Positions 40,170-51,059 of a stretch of 64,000 bases of DNA are shown one piece after another (the stretch's first letter is position 1; each line of letters opens with the position of its first letter). The translations under genes and the position numbers were made by a program. This DNA is from Gordius sp. MW1. Taxonomy: Eukaryota > Nematomorpha > Gordioida > Gordea > Gordiidae. Under the pieces are notes generated by a model that saw nothing but the letters and a program-made list of their open reading frames with translations, was not told where the DNA came from and did not search any database. The stretch spans positions 13,640,001 through 13,704,000 of the forward strand of contig OZ038526.1 in assembly GCA_964036665.1 (NCBI GenBank), given 5' to 3'.

Positions 40170-41880
40170 GTCAAAATGATAGTTCTCGCAGCTTAAAACC
40201 TCTTTTCGGAAGTCAATCGAGGATAATAGGATTCTCAAATTGGCTTACTTTTATATATTTTTTCATGCTCTTTCACAGAGAATCGAAAAAAATAAATATT
40301 TTTACCTCAAAATTTTTCACATATTTTTCTTTGAACCGTATTCATCCGATGAAAGTTGTCGTTTTCAGACGTGGTTTCTATGATCCCAAGTAAAAATTTA
40401 TCAGAATCTAAAAACTATTACTTTGAAATCATGATCGCTTAGAGCAGTTTTCAAAAATTAAGCACTCACGTTGCGATACAACAAACTAATCGCAACAATA
40501 AAACGTTGTCTTTTGTCAAAATGATAGTTCTCGCAGCTTAAAACCTCTTTTCGGAAGTCAATCGAGGATAATAGGATTCTCAAATTGGCTTACTTTTATA
40601 TATTTTTTCATGCTCTTTCACAGAGAATCGAAAAAAATAAATATTTTTACATCAAAATTTTTCACATATTTTTCTTTGAACCGTATTCATCCGATGAAAG
40701 TTGTCGTTTTCAGACGTGGTTTCTATGATCCCAAGTAAAAATTTACCAGAATCTAAAAACTCTTACTTTGAAATCATGATCGCATAGAGCAGTTTTCAAA
40801 AATTAAGCACTCACGTTGCGATACAAAAACTAATCGCAACAATAAAACGTTGTCTTTTGTCAAAATGATAGTTCTCGCAGCTTAAAACCTCTTTTCGGAA
40901 GTCAATCGAGGATAATAGGATTCTCAAATTGGCTTACTTTTATATATTTTTTCATGCTCTTTCACAGAGAATCGAAAAAAATAAATATTTTTACCTCAAA
41001 TTTTTTAACATATTTTTCTTTGAACCGTATTCATCCGATGAAATTTGTCGTTTTCAGACGTGGTTTCTATGATCCCAAGTAAAAATTTACCAGAATCTAA
41101 AAACTATTACTTTGAAATCATGATCGCATAAGGCAGTTTTCAAAAATTAAGCACTCACGTTGCGATACAACAAACTAATCGCAACAATAAAACGTTGTCT
41201 TTTGTCAAAATGATAGTTCTCGCAGCTTAAAACCTCTTTTCGGAAGTCAATCGAGGATAAAAGGATTCTCAAATTGGCTTACTTTTAAATATTTTTTCAT
41301 GCTCTTTCACTGGCTTACTTTTATATATTTTTTCATGCTCTTTCACATAGAATCGAAAAAAATAAATATTTTTACCTCAAAATTTTTCACATATTTTTCT
41401 TTGAACCGTATTCATCCGATGAAAGTTGTCGTTTTCAGACGTGGTTTCTATGATCCCAAGTAAAAATTTATCAGAATCTAAAAACTATTACTTTGAAATC
41501 ATGATCGCATAGAGCAGTTTTCAAAAATTAAGCACTCATTTTGCGATACAACAAACTAATCGCAACAATAAAACGTTGTCTTTTGTCAAAATGATAGTTC
41601 TCGCAGCTTAAAACCTCTTTTCGGAAGTCAATCAAGGATAATAGGATTCTCAAATTGGCTTACTTTTATATATTTTTTCATGCTCTTTCACATAGAATCG
41701 AAAAAAATAAATATTTTTACCTCAAAATTTTTCACATATTTTTTATTGAACCGTATTCATCCGATGAAAGTTGTCGTTTTCAGACGTGGTTTCTATGATC
41801 CCAAGTAAAAATTTACCAGAATCTAAAAACTATTACTTTGAAATCATGATCGCATAGAGCAGTTTTCAAAAATTAAGCAC
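40170..41880 (+). repeat. 1,760-bp HOR, copy 2
   Basis: Second copy of the five-monomer block, ending near 41,880, where 'tcaccttgcg' replaces the 'tcacgttgcg' of the first copy. Small differences include 'gatcgcttag' near 40434 and 'cttttaaatattt' near 41283. A rearranged third relative follows: the 36-bp duplication recurs at 43416, 2,105 bp further on, which is six monomers plus 36 less 1. Confidence 0.75.
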
Positions 41881-44800
41881 TCACCTTGCGATACAACAAA
41901 CTAATCGCAACAATAAAACGTTGTCTTTTGTCAAAATGATAGTTCTCGCAGCTTAAAACCTCTTTTCGGAAGTCAATCGAGGATAATAGGATTCTCAAAT
42001 TGGCTTACTTTTATATATTTTTTCATGCTCTTTCACAGAGAATCGAAAAAAATAAATATTTTTACATCAAAATTTTTCACATATTTTTCTTTGAACCGTA
42101 TTCATCCGATGAAAGTTGTCGTTTTCAGACGTGGTTTCTATGATCCCAAGTAAAAATTTACCAGAATCTAAAAACTCTTACTTTAAAATCATGATCGCAT
42201 AGAGCAGTTTTCAAAAATTAAGCAATCACGTTGCGATACAAAAACTAATCGCAACAATAAAACGTTGTCTTTTGTCAAAATGATAGTTCTCGCAGCTTAA
42301 AACCTCTTTTCGGAAGTCAATCGAGGATAATAGGATTCTCAAATTGGCTTACTTTTATATATTTTTTCATGCTCTTTCACAGAGAATCGAAAAAAATAAA
42401 TATTTTTACCTCAAATTTTTTAACATATTTTTCTTTGAACCGTATTCATCCGATGAAATTTGTCGTTTTCAGACGTGGTTTCTATGATCCCAAGTAAAAA
42501 TTTACCAGAATCTAAAAACTATATCTTTGAAATCATGATCGCATAGAGCAGTTTTCAAAAATTAAGCACTCACGTTGCGATACAACAAACTAATCGCAAC
42601 AATAAAACGTTGTCTTTTGTCAAAATGATAGTTCTCGCAGCTTAAAACCTCTTTTCGGAAGTCAATCGAGGATAAAAGGATTCTCAAATTGGCTTACTTT
42701 TATATATTTTTTCATGCTCTTTCACAGAGAATCGAAAAAAATAAATATTTTTACCTCAAAATTTTTCACATATTTTTCTTTGAACCGTATTCATCCGATG
42801 AAAGTTGTCGTTTTCAGACGTGGTTTCTATGATCCCAAGTAAAAATTTATCAGAATCTAAAAACTATTACTTTGAAATCATGATCGCATAGAGCAGTTTT
42901 CAAAAATTAAGCACTCACGTTGCGATACAACAAACTAATCGCAACAATAAAACGTTGTCTTTTGTCAAAATGATAGTTCTCGCAGCTTAAAACCTCTTTT
43001 CGGAAGTCAATCGAGTATAATAGGATTCTCAAATTGGTATACTTTTATATATTTTTTCATGCTCTTTCACAGAGAATCGAAAAAAATAAATATTTTTACC
43101 TCAAAATTTTTCACATATTTTTCTTTGAACCGTATTCATCCGATGGAAGTTGTCGTTTTCAGACGTGGTTTCTATGATCCCAAGTAAAAATTTATCAGAA
43201 TCTAAAAACTATTACTTTGAAATCATGATCGCATAGAGCAGTTTTCAAAAATTAAGCACTCACGTTGCGATACAACAAACTAATCGCAACAATAAAACGT
43301 TGTCTTTTGTCAAAATGATAGTTCTCGTCGCTTAAAACCTCTTTTCGGAAATCAATCGAGGATAATAGGATTCTCAAATTGGCTTACTTTTATATATTTT
43401 TTCATGCTCTTTCACTGGCTTACTTTTATATATTTTTTCATGCTCTTTCACATAGAATCGAAAAAAATAAATATTTTTACCTCAAAATTTTTCACATATT
43501 TTTCTTTGAACCGTATTCATCCGATGAAAGTTGTCGTTTTCAGACGTGGTTTCTATGATCCCAAGTAAAAATTTATCAGAATCTAAAAACTATTACTTTG
43601 AAATCATGATCGCATAGAGCAGTTTTCAAAAATTAAGCACTCACCTTGCGATACAACAAACTAATCGCAACAATAAAACGTTGTCTTTTGTCAAAATGAT
43701 AGTTCTCGCAGCTTAAAACCTCTTTTCGGAAGTCAATCAAGGATAATAGGATTCTCAAATTGGCTTACTTTTATATATTTTTTCATGCTCTTTCACATAG
43801 AATCGAAAAAAATAAATATTTTTACCTCAAAATTTTTCACATATTTTTTATTGAACCGTATTCATCCGATGAAAGTTGTCGTTTTCAGACGTGGTTTCTA
43901 TGATCCCAAGTAAAAATTTATCAGAATCTAAAAACTATTACTTTGAAATCATGATCGCATAGAGCAGTTTTCAAAAATTAAGCACTCACCTTGCGATACA
44001 ACAAACTAATCGCAACAATAAAACGTTGTCTTTTGTCAAAATGATAGTTCTCGCAGCTTAAAACCTCTTTTCGGAAGTCAATCGAGGATAATAGGATTCT
44101 CAAATTGGCTTACTTTTATATATTTTTTCATGCTCTTTCACATAGAATCGAAAAAAATAAATATTTTTACCTCAAAATTTTTCACATATTTTTCTTTGAA
44201 CCGTATTCATCCGATGGAAGTTGTCGTTTTCAGACGTGGTTTCTATGATCCCAAGTAAAAATTTATCAAAATCTAAAAACTATTACTTTGAAATCATGAT
44301 CGCATGGAGCAGTTTTTAAAAATTAAGCACTCACGTTGCGATACAACAAACTAATCGCAACAATAAAACGTTGTCTTTTGTCAAAATGATAGTTCTCGCC
44401 GCTTAAAACCTCTTTTCGGAAATCAATCGAGGATAATAGGATTCTCAAATTGGCTTACTTTTATATATTTTTTCATGCTCTTTCACATAGAATCGAAGAA
44501 AATAAATATTTTTACCTCAAAATTTTTCACATATTTTTCTTTGAACCGTATTCATCCGATGAAAGTTGTCGTTTTCAGACGTGGTTTCTATGATCCCAAG
44601 TAAAAATTTATCAGAATTTAAAAACTATTACTTTGAAATCATGATCGCATAGAGCAGTTTTCAAAAATTAAGCACTCACGTTGCGATACAACAAACTAAT
44701 CGCAACAATAAAACGTTGTCTTTTGTCAAAATGATAGTTCTCGCAGCTTAAAACCTCTTTTCGGAAGTCAATCGAGGATAATAGGATTCTCAAATTGGCT

Positions 44801-47800
44801 TACTTTTATATATTTTTTCATGCTCTTTCACAGAGAATCGAAAAAAATAAATATTTTTACCTCAAAATTTTTAACATATTTTTCTTTGAACCGTATTCAT
44901 CCGATGAAAGTTGTCGTTTTCAGACGTGGTTTCTATGATCCCAAGTAAAAATTTACCAGAATCTAAAAACTCTTACTTTGAAATCATGATCGCATAGAGC
45001 AGTTTTCAAAAATTAAGCACTCACGTTGCGATACAAAAACTAATCGCAACAATAAAACGTTGTCTTTTGTCAAAATGATAGTTCTCGCAGCTTAAAACCT
45101 CTTTTCGGAAGTCAATCGAGGATAATAGGATTCTCAAATTGGCTTACTTTTAAATATTTTTCCATGCTCTTTCACAGAGAATCGAAAAAAATAAATATTT
45201 TTACCTCAAAATTTTTCACATATTTTTCTTTGATCCGTATTCATCCGATGAAAGTTGTCGTTTTCAGACGTGGTTTCTATGATCCCAAGTAAAAATTTAA
45301 CAGAATCTAAAAACTATTACTTTGAAATCATGATCGCATAGAGCAGTTTTCAAAAATTAAGCACTCACGTTGCGATACAAAAACTAATCGCAACAATAAA
45401 ACGTTGTCTTTTGTCAAAATGATAGTTCTCGCAGCTTAAAACCTCTTTTCGGAAGTCAATTGAGGATAATAGGATTCTCAAATTGGCTTACTTTTATATA
45501 TTTTTTCATGCTCTTTCACAGAGAATCGAAAAAAATAAATATTTTTACCTCAAATTTTTTCACATATTTTTCTTTGAACCGTATTCATCCGATGAAAGTT
45601 GTCGTTTTCAGACGTGGTTTCTATGATCCCAAGTAAAAATTTACCAGAATCTAAAAACTATTACTTTGAAATCATGATCGCATAGAGCAGTTTTCAAAAA
45701 TTAAGCACTCACGTTGCGATACAAAAACTAATCGCAACAATAAAACGTTGTCTTTTGTCAAAATGATAGTTCTCGCAGCTTAAAACCTCTTTTCGGAAGT
45801 CAATTGAGGATAATAGGATTCTCAAATTGGCTTACTTTTATATATTTTTTCATGCTCTTTCACAGAGAATCGAAAAAAATAAATATTTTTACCTCAAATT
45901 TTTTCACATATTTTTCTTTGAACCGTATTCATCCGATGAAAGTTGTCGTTTTCAGACGTGGTTTCTATGATCCCAAGTAAAAATTTACCAGAATCTAAAA
46001 ACTATTACTTTGAAATCATGATCGCATAGAGCAGTTTTCAAAAATTAAGCACTCACGTTGCGATACAACAAACTAACCGCAACAATAAAACGTTGTCTTT
46101 TGTCAAAATGATAGTTCTCGCAGCTTAAAACCTCTTTTCGGAAGTCAATCGAGGATAAAAGGATTCTCAAATTGGCTTACTTTTATATATTTTTTCATGC
46201 TCTTTCACAGAGAATCGAAAAAAATAAATATTTTTACCTCAAAATTTTTCACATATTTTTCTTTGAACCGTATTCATCCGATGAAAGTTGTCGTTTTCAG
46301 ACGTGGTTTCTATGATCCCAAGTAAAAATTTATCAGAATCTAAAAACTATTACTTTGAAATCATGATCGCATGGAGCAGTTTTTAAAAATTAAGCACTCA
46401 CGTTGCGATACAACAAACTAATCGCAACAATAAAACGTTGTCTTTTGTCAAAATGATAGTTCTCGCCGCTTAAAACCTCTTTTCGGAAATCAATCGAGGA
46501 TAATAGGATTCTCGAAATGGCTTACTTTTATATATTTTTTCATGCTCTTTCACATAGAATCGAAGAAAATAAATATTTTTACCTCAAAATTTTTCACATA
46601 TTTTTCTTTGAACCGTATTCATCCGATGAAAGTTGTCGTTTTCAGACGTGGTTTCTATGATCCCAAGTAAAAATTTACCAGAATCTAAAAACTATTACTT
46701 TGAAATCATGATCGCATAGAGCAGTTTTCAAAAATTAAGCACTCACGTTGCGATACAAAAACTAATCGCAACAATAAAACGTTGTCTTTTGTCAAAATGA
46801 TAGTTCTCGCAGCTTAAAACCTCTTTTCGGAAGTCAATTGAGGATAATAGGATTCTCAAATTGGCTTACTTTTATATATTTTTTCATGCTCTTTCACAGA
46901 GAATCGAAAAAAATAAATATTTTTACCTCAAATTTTTTCACATATTTTTCTTTGAACCGTATTCATCCGATGAAAGTTGTCGTTTTCAGACGTGGTTTCT
47001 ATGATCCCAAGTAAAAATTTACCAGAATCTAAAAACTATTACTTTGAAATCATGATCGCATAGAGCAGTTTTCAAAAATTAAGCACTCACGTTGCGATAC
47101 AAAAACTAATCGCAACAATAAAACGTTGTCTTTTGTCAAAATGATAGTTCTCGCAGCTTAAAACCTCTTTTCGGAAGTCAATCGAGGATAATAGGATTCT
47201 CAAATTGGCTTACTTTTATATATTTTTTCATGCTCTTTCACATAGAATCGAAAAAAATAAATATTTTTACCTCAAAATTTTTCACATATTTTTCTTTGAA
47301 CCGTATTCATCCTATGAAAGTTGTCGTTTTCAGACGAGGTTTCTATGATCCCAAGTAAAAATTTACCAGAATCTAAAAACTATTACTTTGAAATCATGAT
47401 CGCATAGAGCAGTTTTCAAAAATTAAGCACTCACGTTGCGATACAACACCCTAATCGCAACAATAAAACGTTGTCTTTTGTCAAAATGATAGTTCTCGCA
47501 GCTTAAAACCTCTTTTCGGAAGTCAATCGAGGATAATAGGATTCTCAAATTCCCTTACTTTTATATATTTTTTCATGCTCTTTCACAGAGAATCGAAAAA
47601 AATAAATATTTTTACCTCAAAATTTTTCACATATTTTTCTTTGAACCGTATTCATCCGATGAAAGTTGTCGTTTTCAGACGTGGTTTCTATGATCCCAAG
47701 TAAAAATTTACCAGAATCTAAAAACTATTACTTTGAAATCATGATCGCATAGAGCAGTTTTCAAAAATTAAGCACTCACGTTGCGATACAAAAACTAATC

Positions 47801-50004
47801 GCAGCAATAAAACGTTGTCTTTTGTCAAAATGATAGTTCTCGCAGCTTAAAACCTCTTTTCGGAAGTCAATCGAGGATAATAGGATTCTCAAATTGGCTT
47901 ACTTTTATATATTTTTTCATGCTCTTTCACAGAGAATCGAAAAAAATAAATATTTTTACCTCAAATTTTTTCACATATTTTTCTTTTAACCGTATTCATC
48001 CGATGAAAGTTGTCGTTTTCAGACGTGGTTTCTATGATCCCAAGTAAAAATTTACCAGAATCTAAAAACTCTTACTTTGAAATCATGATCGCATAGAGCA
48101 GTTTTCAAAAATTAAGCACTCACGTTGCGATACAAAAACTAATCGCAACAATAAAACGTTGTCTTTTGTCAAAATGATAGTTCTCGCAGCTTAAAACCTC
48201 TTTTCGGAAGTCAATCGAGGATAATAGGATTCTCAAATTGGCTTACTTTTATATATTTTTTCATGCTCTTTCACAGAGAATCGAAAAAAATAAATATTTT
48301 TATCTCAAACTTTTTAACATATTTTTCTTTGAACCGTATTCATCCGAATAAAGTTGTCGTTTTCAGACGTGGTTTCTATGATCCCAAGTAAAAATTTACC
48401 AGAATCTAAAAACTCTTACTTTGAAATCATGATCGCATAGAGCAGTTTTCAAAAATTAAGCACTCACGTTGCGATACAAAAACTAATCGCAACAATAAAA
48501 CGTTGTCTTTTGTCAAAATGATAGTTCTCGCAGCTTAAAACCTCTTTTCGGAAGTCAATCGAGGATAATAGGATTCTCAAATTGGCTTACTTTTATATAT
48601 TTTTTCATGCTCTTTCACAGAGAATCGAAAAAAATAAATATTTTTACCTCAAATTTTTTCACATATTTTTCTTTTAACCGTATTCATCCGATGAAAGTTG
48701 TCGTTTTCAGACGTGGTTTCTATGATCCCAAGTAAAAATTTACCAGAATCTAAAAACTCTTACTTTGAAATCATGATCGCATAGAGCAGTTTTCAAAAAT
48801 TAAGCACTCACGTTGCGATACAAAAACTAATCGCAACAATAAAACGTTGTCTTTTGTCAAAATGATAGTTCTCGCAGCTTAAAACCTCTTTTCGGAAGTC
48901 AATCGAGGATAATAGGATTCTCAAATTGGCTTACTTTTATATATTTTTTCATGCTCTTTCACAGAGAATCGAAAAAAATAAATATTTTTACCTCAAATTT
49001 TTTCACATATTTTTCTTTGAACCGTATTCATCCGATGAAAGTTGTCGTTTTCAGACGTGGTTTCTATGATCCCAAGTAAAAATTTACCAGAATCTAAAAA
49101 CTATTACTTTGAAATCATGATCGCATAGAGCAGTTTTCAAAAATTAAGCACTCACGTTGCGATACAACAAACTAATCGCAACAATAAAACGTTGTCTTTT
49201 GTCAAAATGATAGTTCTCGCAGCTTAAAACCTCTTTTCGGAAGTCAATCGAGGATAATAGGATTCTCAAATTGGCTTACTTTTATATATTTTTTCATGCT
49301 CTTTCACAGAGAATCGAAAAAAATAAATATTTTTACCTCAAAATTTTTCACATATTTTTCTTTGAACCGTATTCATCCGATGAAAGTTGTCGTTTTCAGA
49401 CGTGGTTTCTATGATCCCAAGTAAAAATTTATCAGAATCTAAAAACTATTACTTTGAAATCATGATCGCATAGAGCAGTTTTCAAAAATTAAGCACTCAC
49501 GTTGCGATACAACAAACTAATCGCAACAATAAAACGTTGTCTTTTGTCAAAATGATAGTTCTCGCAGCTTAAAACCTCTTTTCGGAAGTCAATCGAGGAT
49601 AAAAGGATTCAAATTGGCTTACTTTTATATATTTTTTCATGCTCTTTCACAGAGAATCGAAAAAAATAAATATTTTTACCTCAAAATTTTTCACATATTT
49701 TTCTTTGAACCGTATTCATCCGATGAAAGTTGTCGTTTTCAGACGTGGTTTCTATGATCCCAAGTAAAAATTTATCAGAATCTAAAAACTATTACTTTGA
49801 AATCATGATCGCATAGAGCAGTTTTCAAAAATTAAGCACTCACGTTGCGATACAACAAACTAACCGCAACAATAAAACGTTGTCTTTTGTCAAAATGATA
49901 GTTCTCGCAGCTTAAAACCTCTTTTCGGAAGTCAATCGAGGATAAAAGGATTCTCAAATTGGCTTACTTTTATATATTTTTTCATGCTCTTTCACAGAGA
50001 ATCG

Positions 50005-50047
50005 AAAAAAATAAATATTTTTACCTCAAAATTTTTCACATATTTTT
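50005..50047 (+). repeat. A/T-tract cluster of the monomer
   Basis: In the reference monomer a 7-base A run is followed by T5, then AAAATTTTT, then T5, with centres about 12 bp apart. Equivalent tracts occur in nearly every monomer. Phased A-tracts can bend DNA and are frequent in satellites, but this spacing is a little wider than one helical turn, so strong curvature is not assured. The A/T junction in the third tract is a variable position: 'caaaattttt', 'caaaaatttt' and 'caaatttttt' forms mark different monomer classes. Confidence 0.6.
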
Positions 50048-50146
50048 CTTTGAACCGTATTCATCCGATGAAAGTTGTCGTTTTCAGACGTGGTTTCTAT
50101 GATCCCAAGTAAAAATTTATCAGAATCTAAAAACTATTACTTTGAA

Positions 50147-50154
50147 ATCATGAT
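50147..50154. other. ATCATGAT palindrome, once per monomer
   Basis: This perfect 8-bp palindrome contains TCATGA and lies just before the 'gatcgcatag' segment. It is present in most monomers and changed in a few (for example 'tcatggtc' near 14370 and 19116, 'tcataatc' near 35573 and 55660). It gives a regular landmark for counting monomers. No protein-binding role can be claimed. Confidence 0.6.
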
Positions 50155-50188
50155 CGCATAGAGCAGTTTTCAAAAATTAAGCACTCAC

Positions 50189-50215
50189 GTTGCGATACAA
50201 CAAACTAATCGCAAC
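50189..50215. other. Conserved dyad: 8-bp perfect inverted repeat, 11-base spacer
   Basis: GTTGCGAT (50189-50196) and ATCGCAAC (50208-50215) are exact reverse complements around an 11-base spacer, the strongest dyad I could find in the unit. It could form a small hairpin or cruciform, or be a dyad site for a DNA-binding protein. Variants fall into classes. In the 'caccttgcg' class the outer pair is lost. In the 'cgctgcg ... attcgcaac' class two pairs are lost (one C-A and one T-T mismatch). In the 'acggtgcg' and 'taaccgcaac' classes one pair is lost. In the 'acaaaaact' class the stem is intact and the loop is one base shorter. I saw no compensatory pair changes, so conservation may only reflect shared ancestry. 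Confidence 0.65.
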
Positions 50216-51059
50216 AATAAAACGTTGTCTTTTGTCAAAATGATAGTTCTCGCAGCTTAAAACCTCTTTTCGGAAGTCAATCGAGGATAATAGGATTCTC
50301 AAATTGGCTTACTTTTATATATTTTTTCATGCTCTTTCACAGAGAATCGAAAAAAATAAATATTTTTACATCAAAATTTTTCACATATTTTTCTTTGAAC
50401 CGTATTCATCCGATGAAAGTTGTCGTTTTCAGACGTGGTTTCTATGATCCCAAGTAAAAATTTACCAGAATCTAAAAACTCTTACTTTGAAATCATGATC
50501 GCATAGAGCAGTTTTCAAAAATTAAGCACTCACGTTGCGATACAAAAACTAATCGCAACAATAAAACGTTGTCTTTTGTCAAAATGATAGTTCTCGCAGC
50601 TTAAAACCTCTTTTCGGAAGTCAATCGAGGATAATAGGATTCTCAAATTGGCTTACTTTTATATATTTTTTCATGCTCTTTCACAGAGAATCGAAAAAAA
50701 TAAATATTTTTATCTCAAACTTTTTAACATATTTTTCTTTGAACCGTATTCATCCGAATAAAGTTGTCGTTTTCAGACGTGGTTTCTATGATCCCAAGTA
50801 AAAATTTACCAGAATCTAAAAACTATTACTTTGAAATCATGATCGCATAGAGCAGTTTTCAAAAATTAAGCACTCACGTTGCGATACAACAAACTAATCG
50901 CAACAATAAAACGTTGTCTTTTGTCAAAATGATAGTTCTCGCCGCTTAAAACCTCTTTTCGGAAATCAATCGAGGATAATAGGATTCTCAAATTGGCTTA
51001 CTTTTATATATTTTTTTATGCTCTTTCACATAGAATCGAAGAAAATAAATATTTTTACC

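Larger units (their letters stand above)
49996..50340 (+). repeat. Representative full-length satellite monomer (345 bp)
   Basis: This monomer is chosen as reference because it has none of the common indels; its start point is arbitrary. By hand count it has 61 C and 46 G in 345 bases and 13 CpG sites. Reading along it: an A/T-tract stretch (50005-50047), an ATCATGAT palindrome (50147-50154), an 8-bp dyad (50189-50215), and a TATATAT run (50316-50322). AATAAA hexamers lie at 50010-50015 and 50216-50221. No reading frame stays open across a full unit in the forms I checked. I looked for an internal half-unit repeat, which a doubled 172-bp ancestor would leave, and saw none clearly. 345 bp is close to two nucleosome repeat lengths, a common satellite size, but that link is inference. 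Confidence 0.95.
41881..51059 (+). repeat. Domain D, central part with mixed short-range HORs
   Basis: About 27 monomers. Markers show partial repeats: 'cgaagaaaat' at 44494 and 46561 (2,067 bp), 'tatctcaaactttttaac' near 48301 and 50711, 'aaattccctt' near 47548, 'ggattcaaatt' near 49606. No single lag covers the whole stretch. The piece at about 50,300-50,900 recurs at 59,600-60,200 (lag 9,300). Nothing but satellite is seen. Confidence 0.65.

Noticed and set aside
50265-50290. CENP-B-box-like 'TTCG...CGAG' in 'cttttcggaagtcaatcgagg'
   Set aside because: The box needs TTCG, four bases, A, two bases, then CGGG. Here the spacing between the two CG-containing halves is two bases too long, the A is a T, and the end reads CGAG. 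No convincing match on either strand.
50316-50322. TATATAT as a promoter in each monomer
   Set aside because: The run is expected in 69% AT DNA and there is no other promoter element or gene downstream.
49996-50340. Monomer as an ancient dimer of about 172 bp
   Set aside because: The two halves showed no clear similarity by eye beyond A/T runs. A self-alignment of the consensus would settle it.
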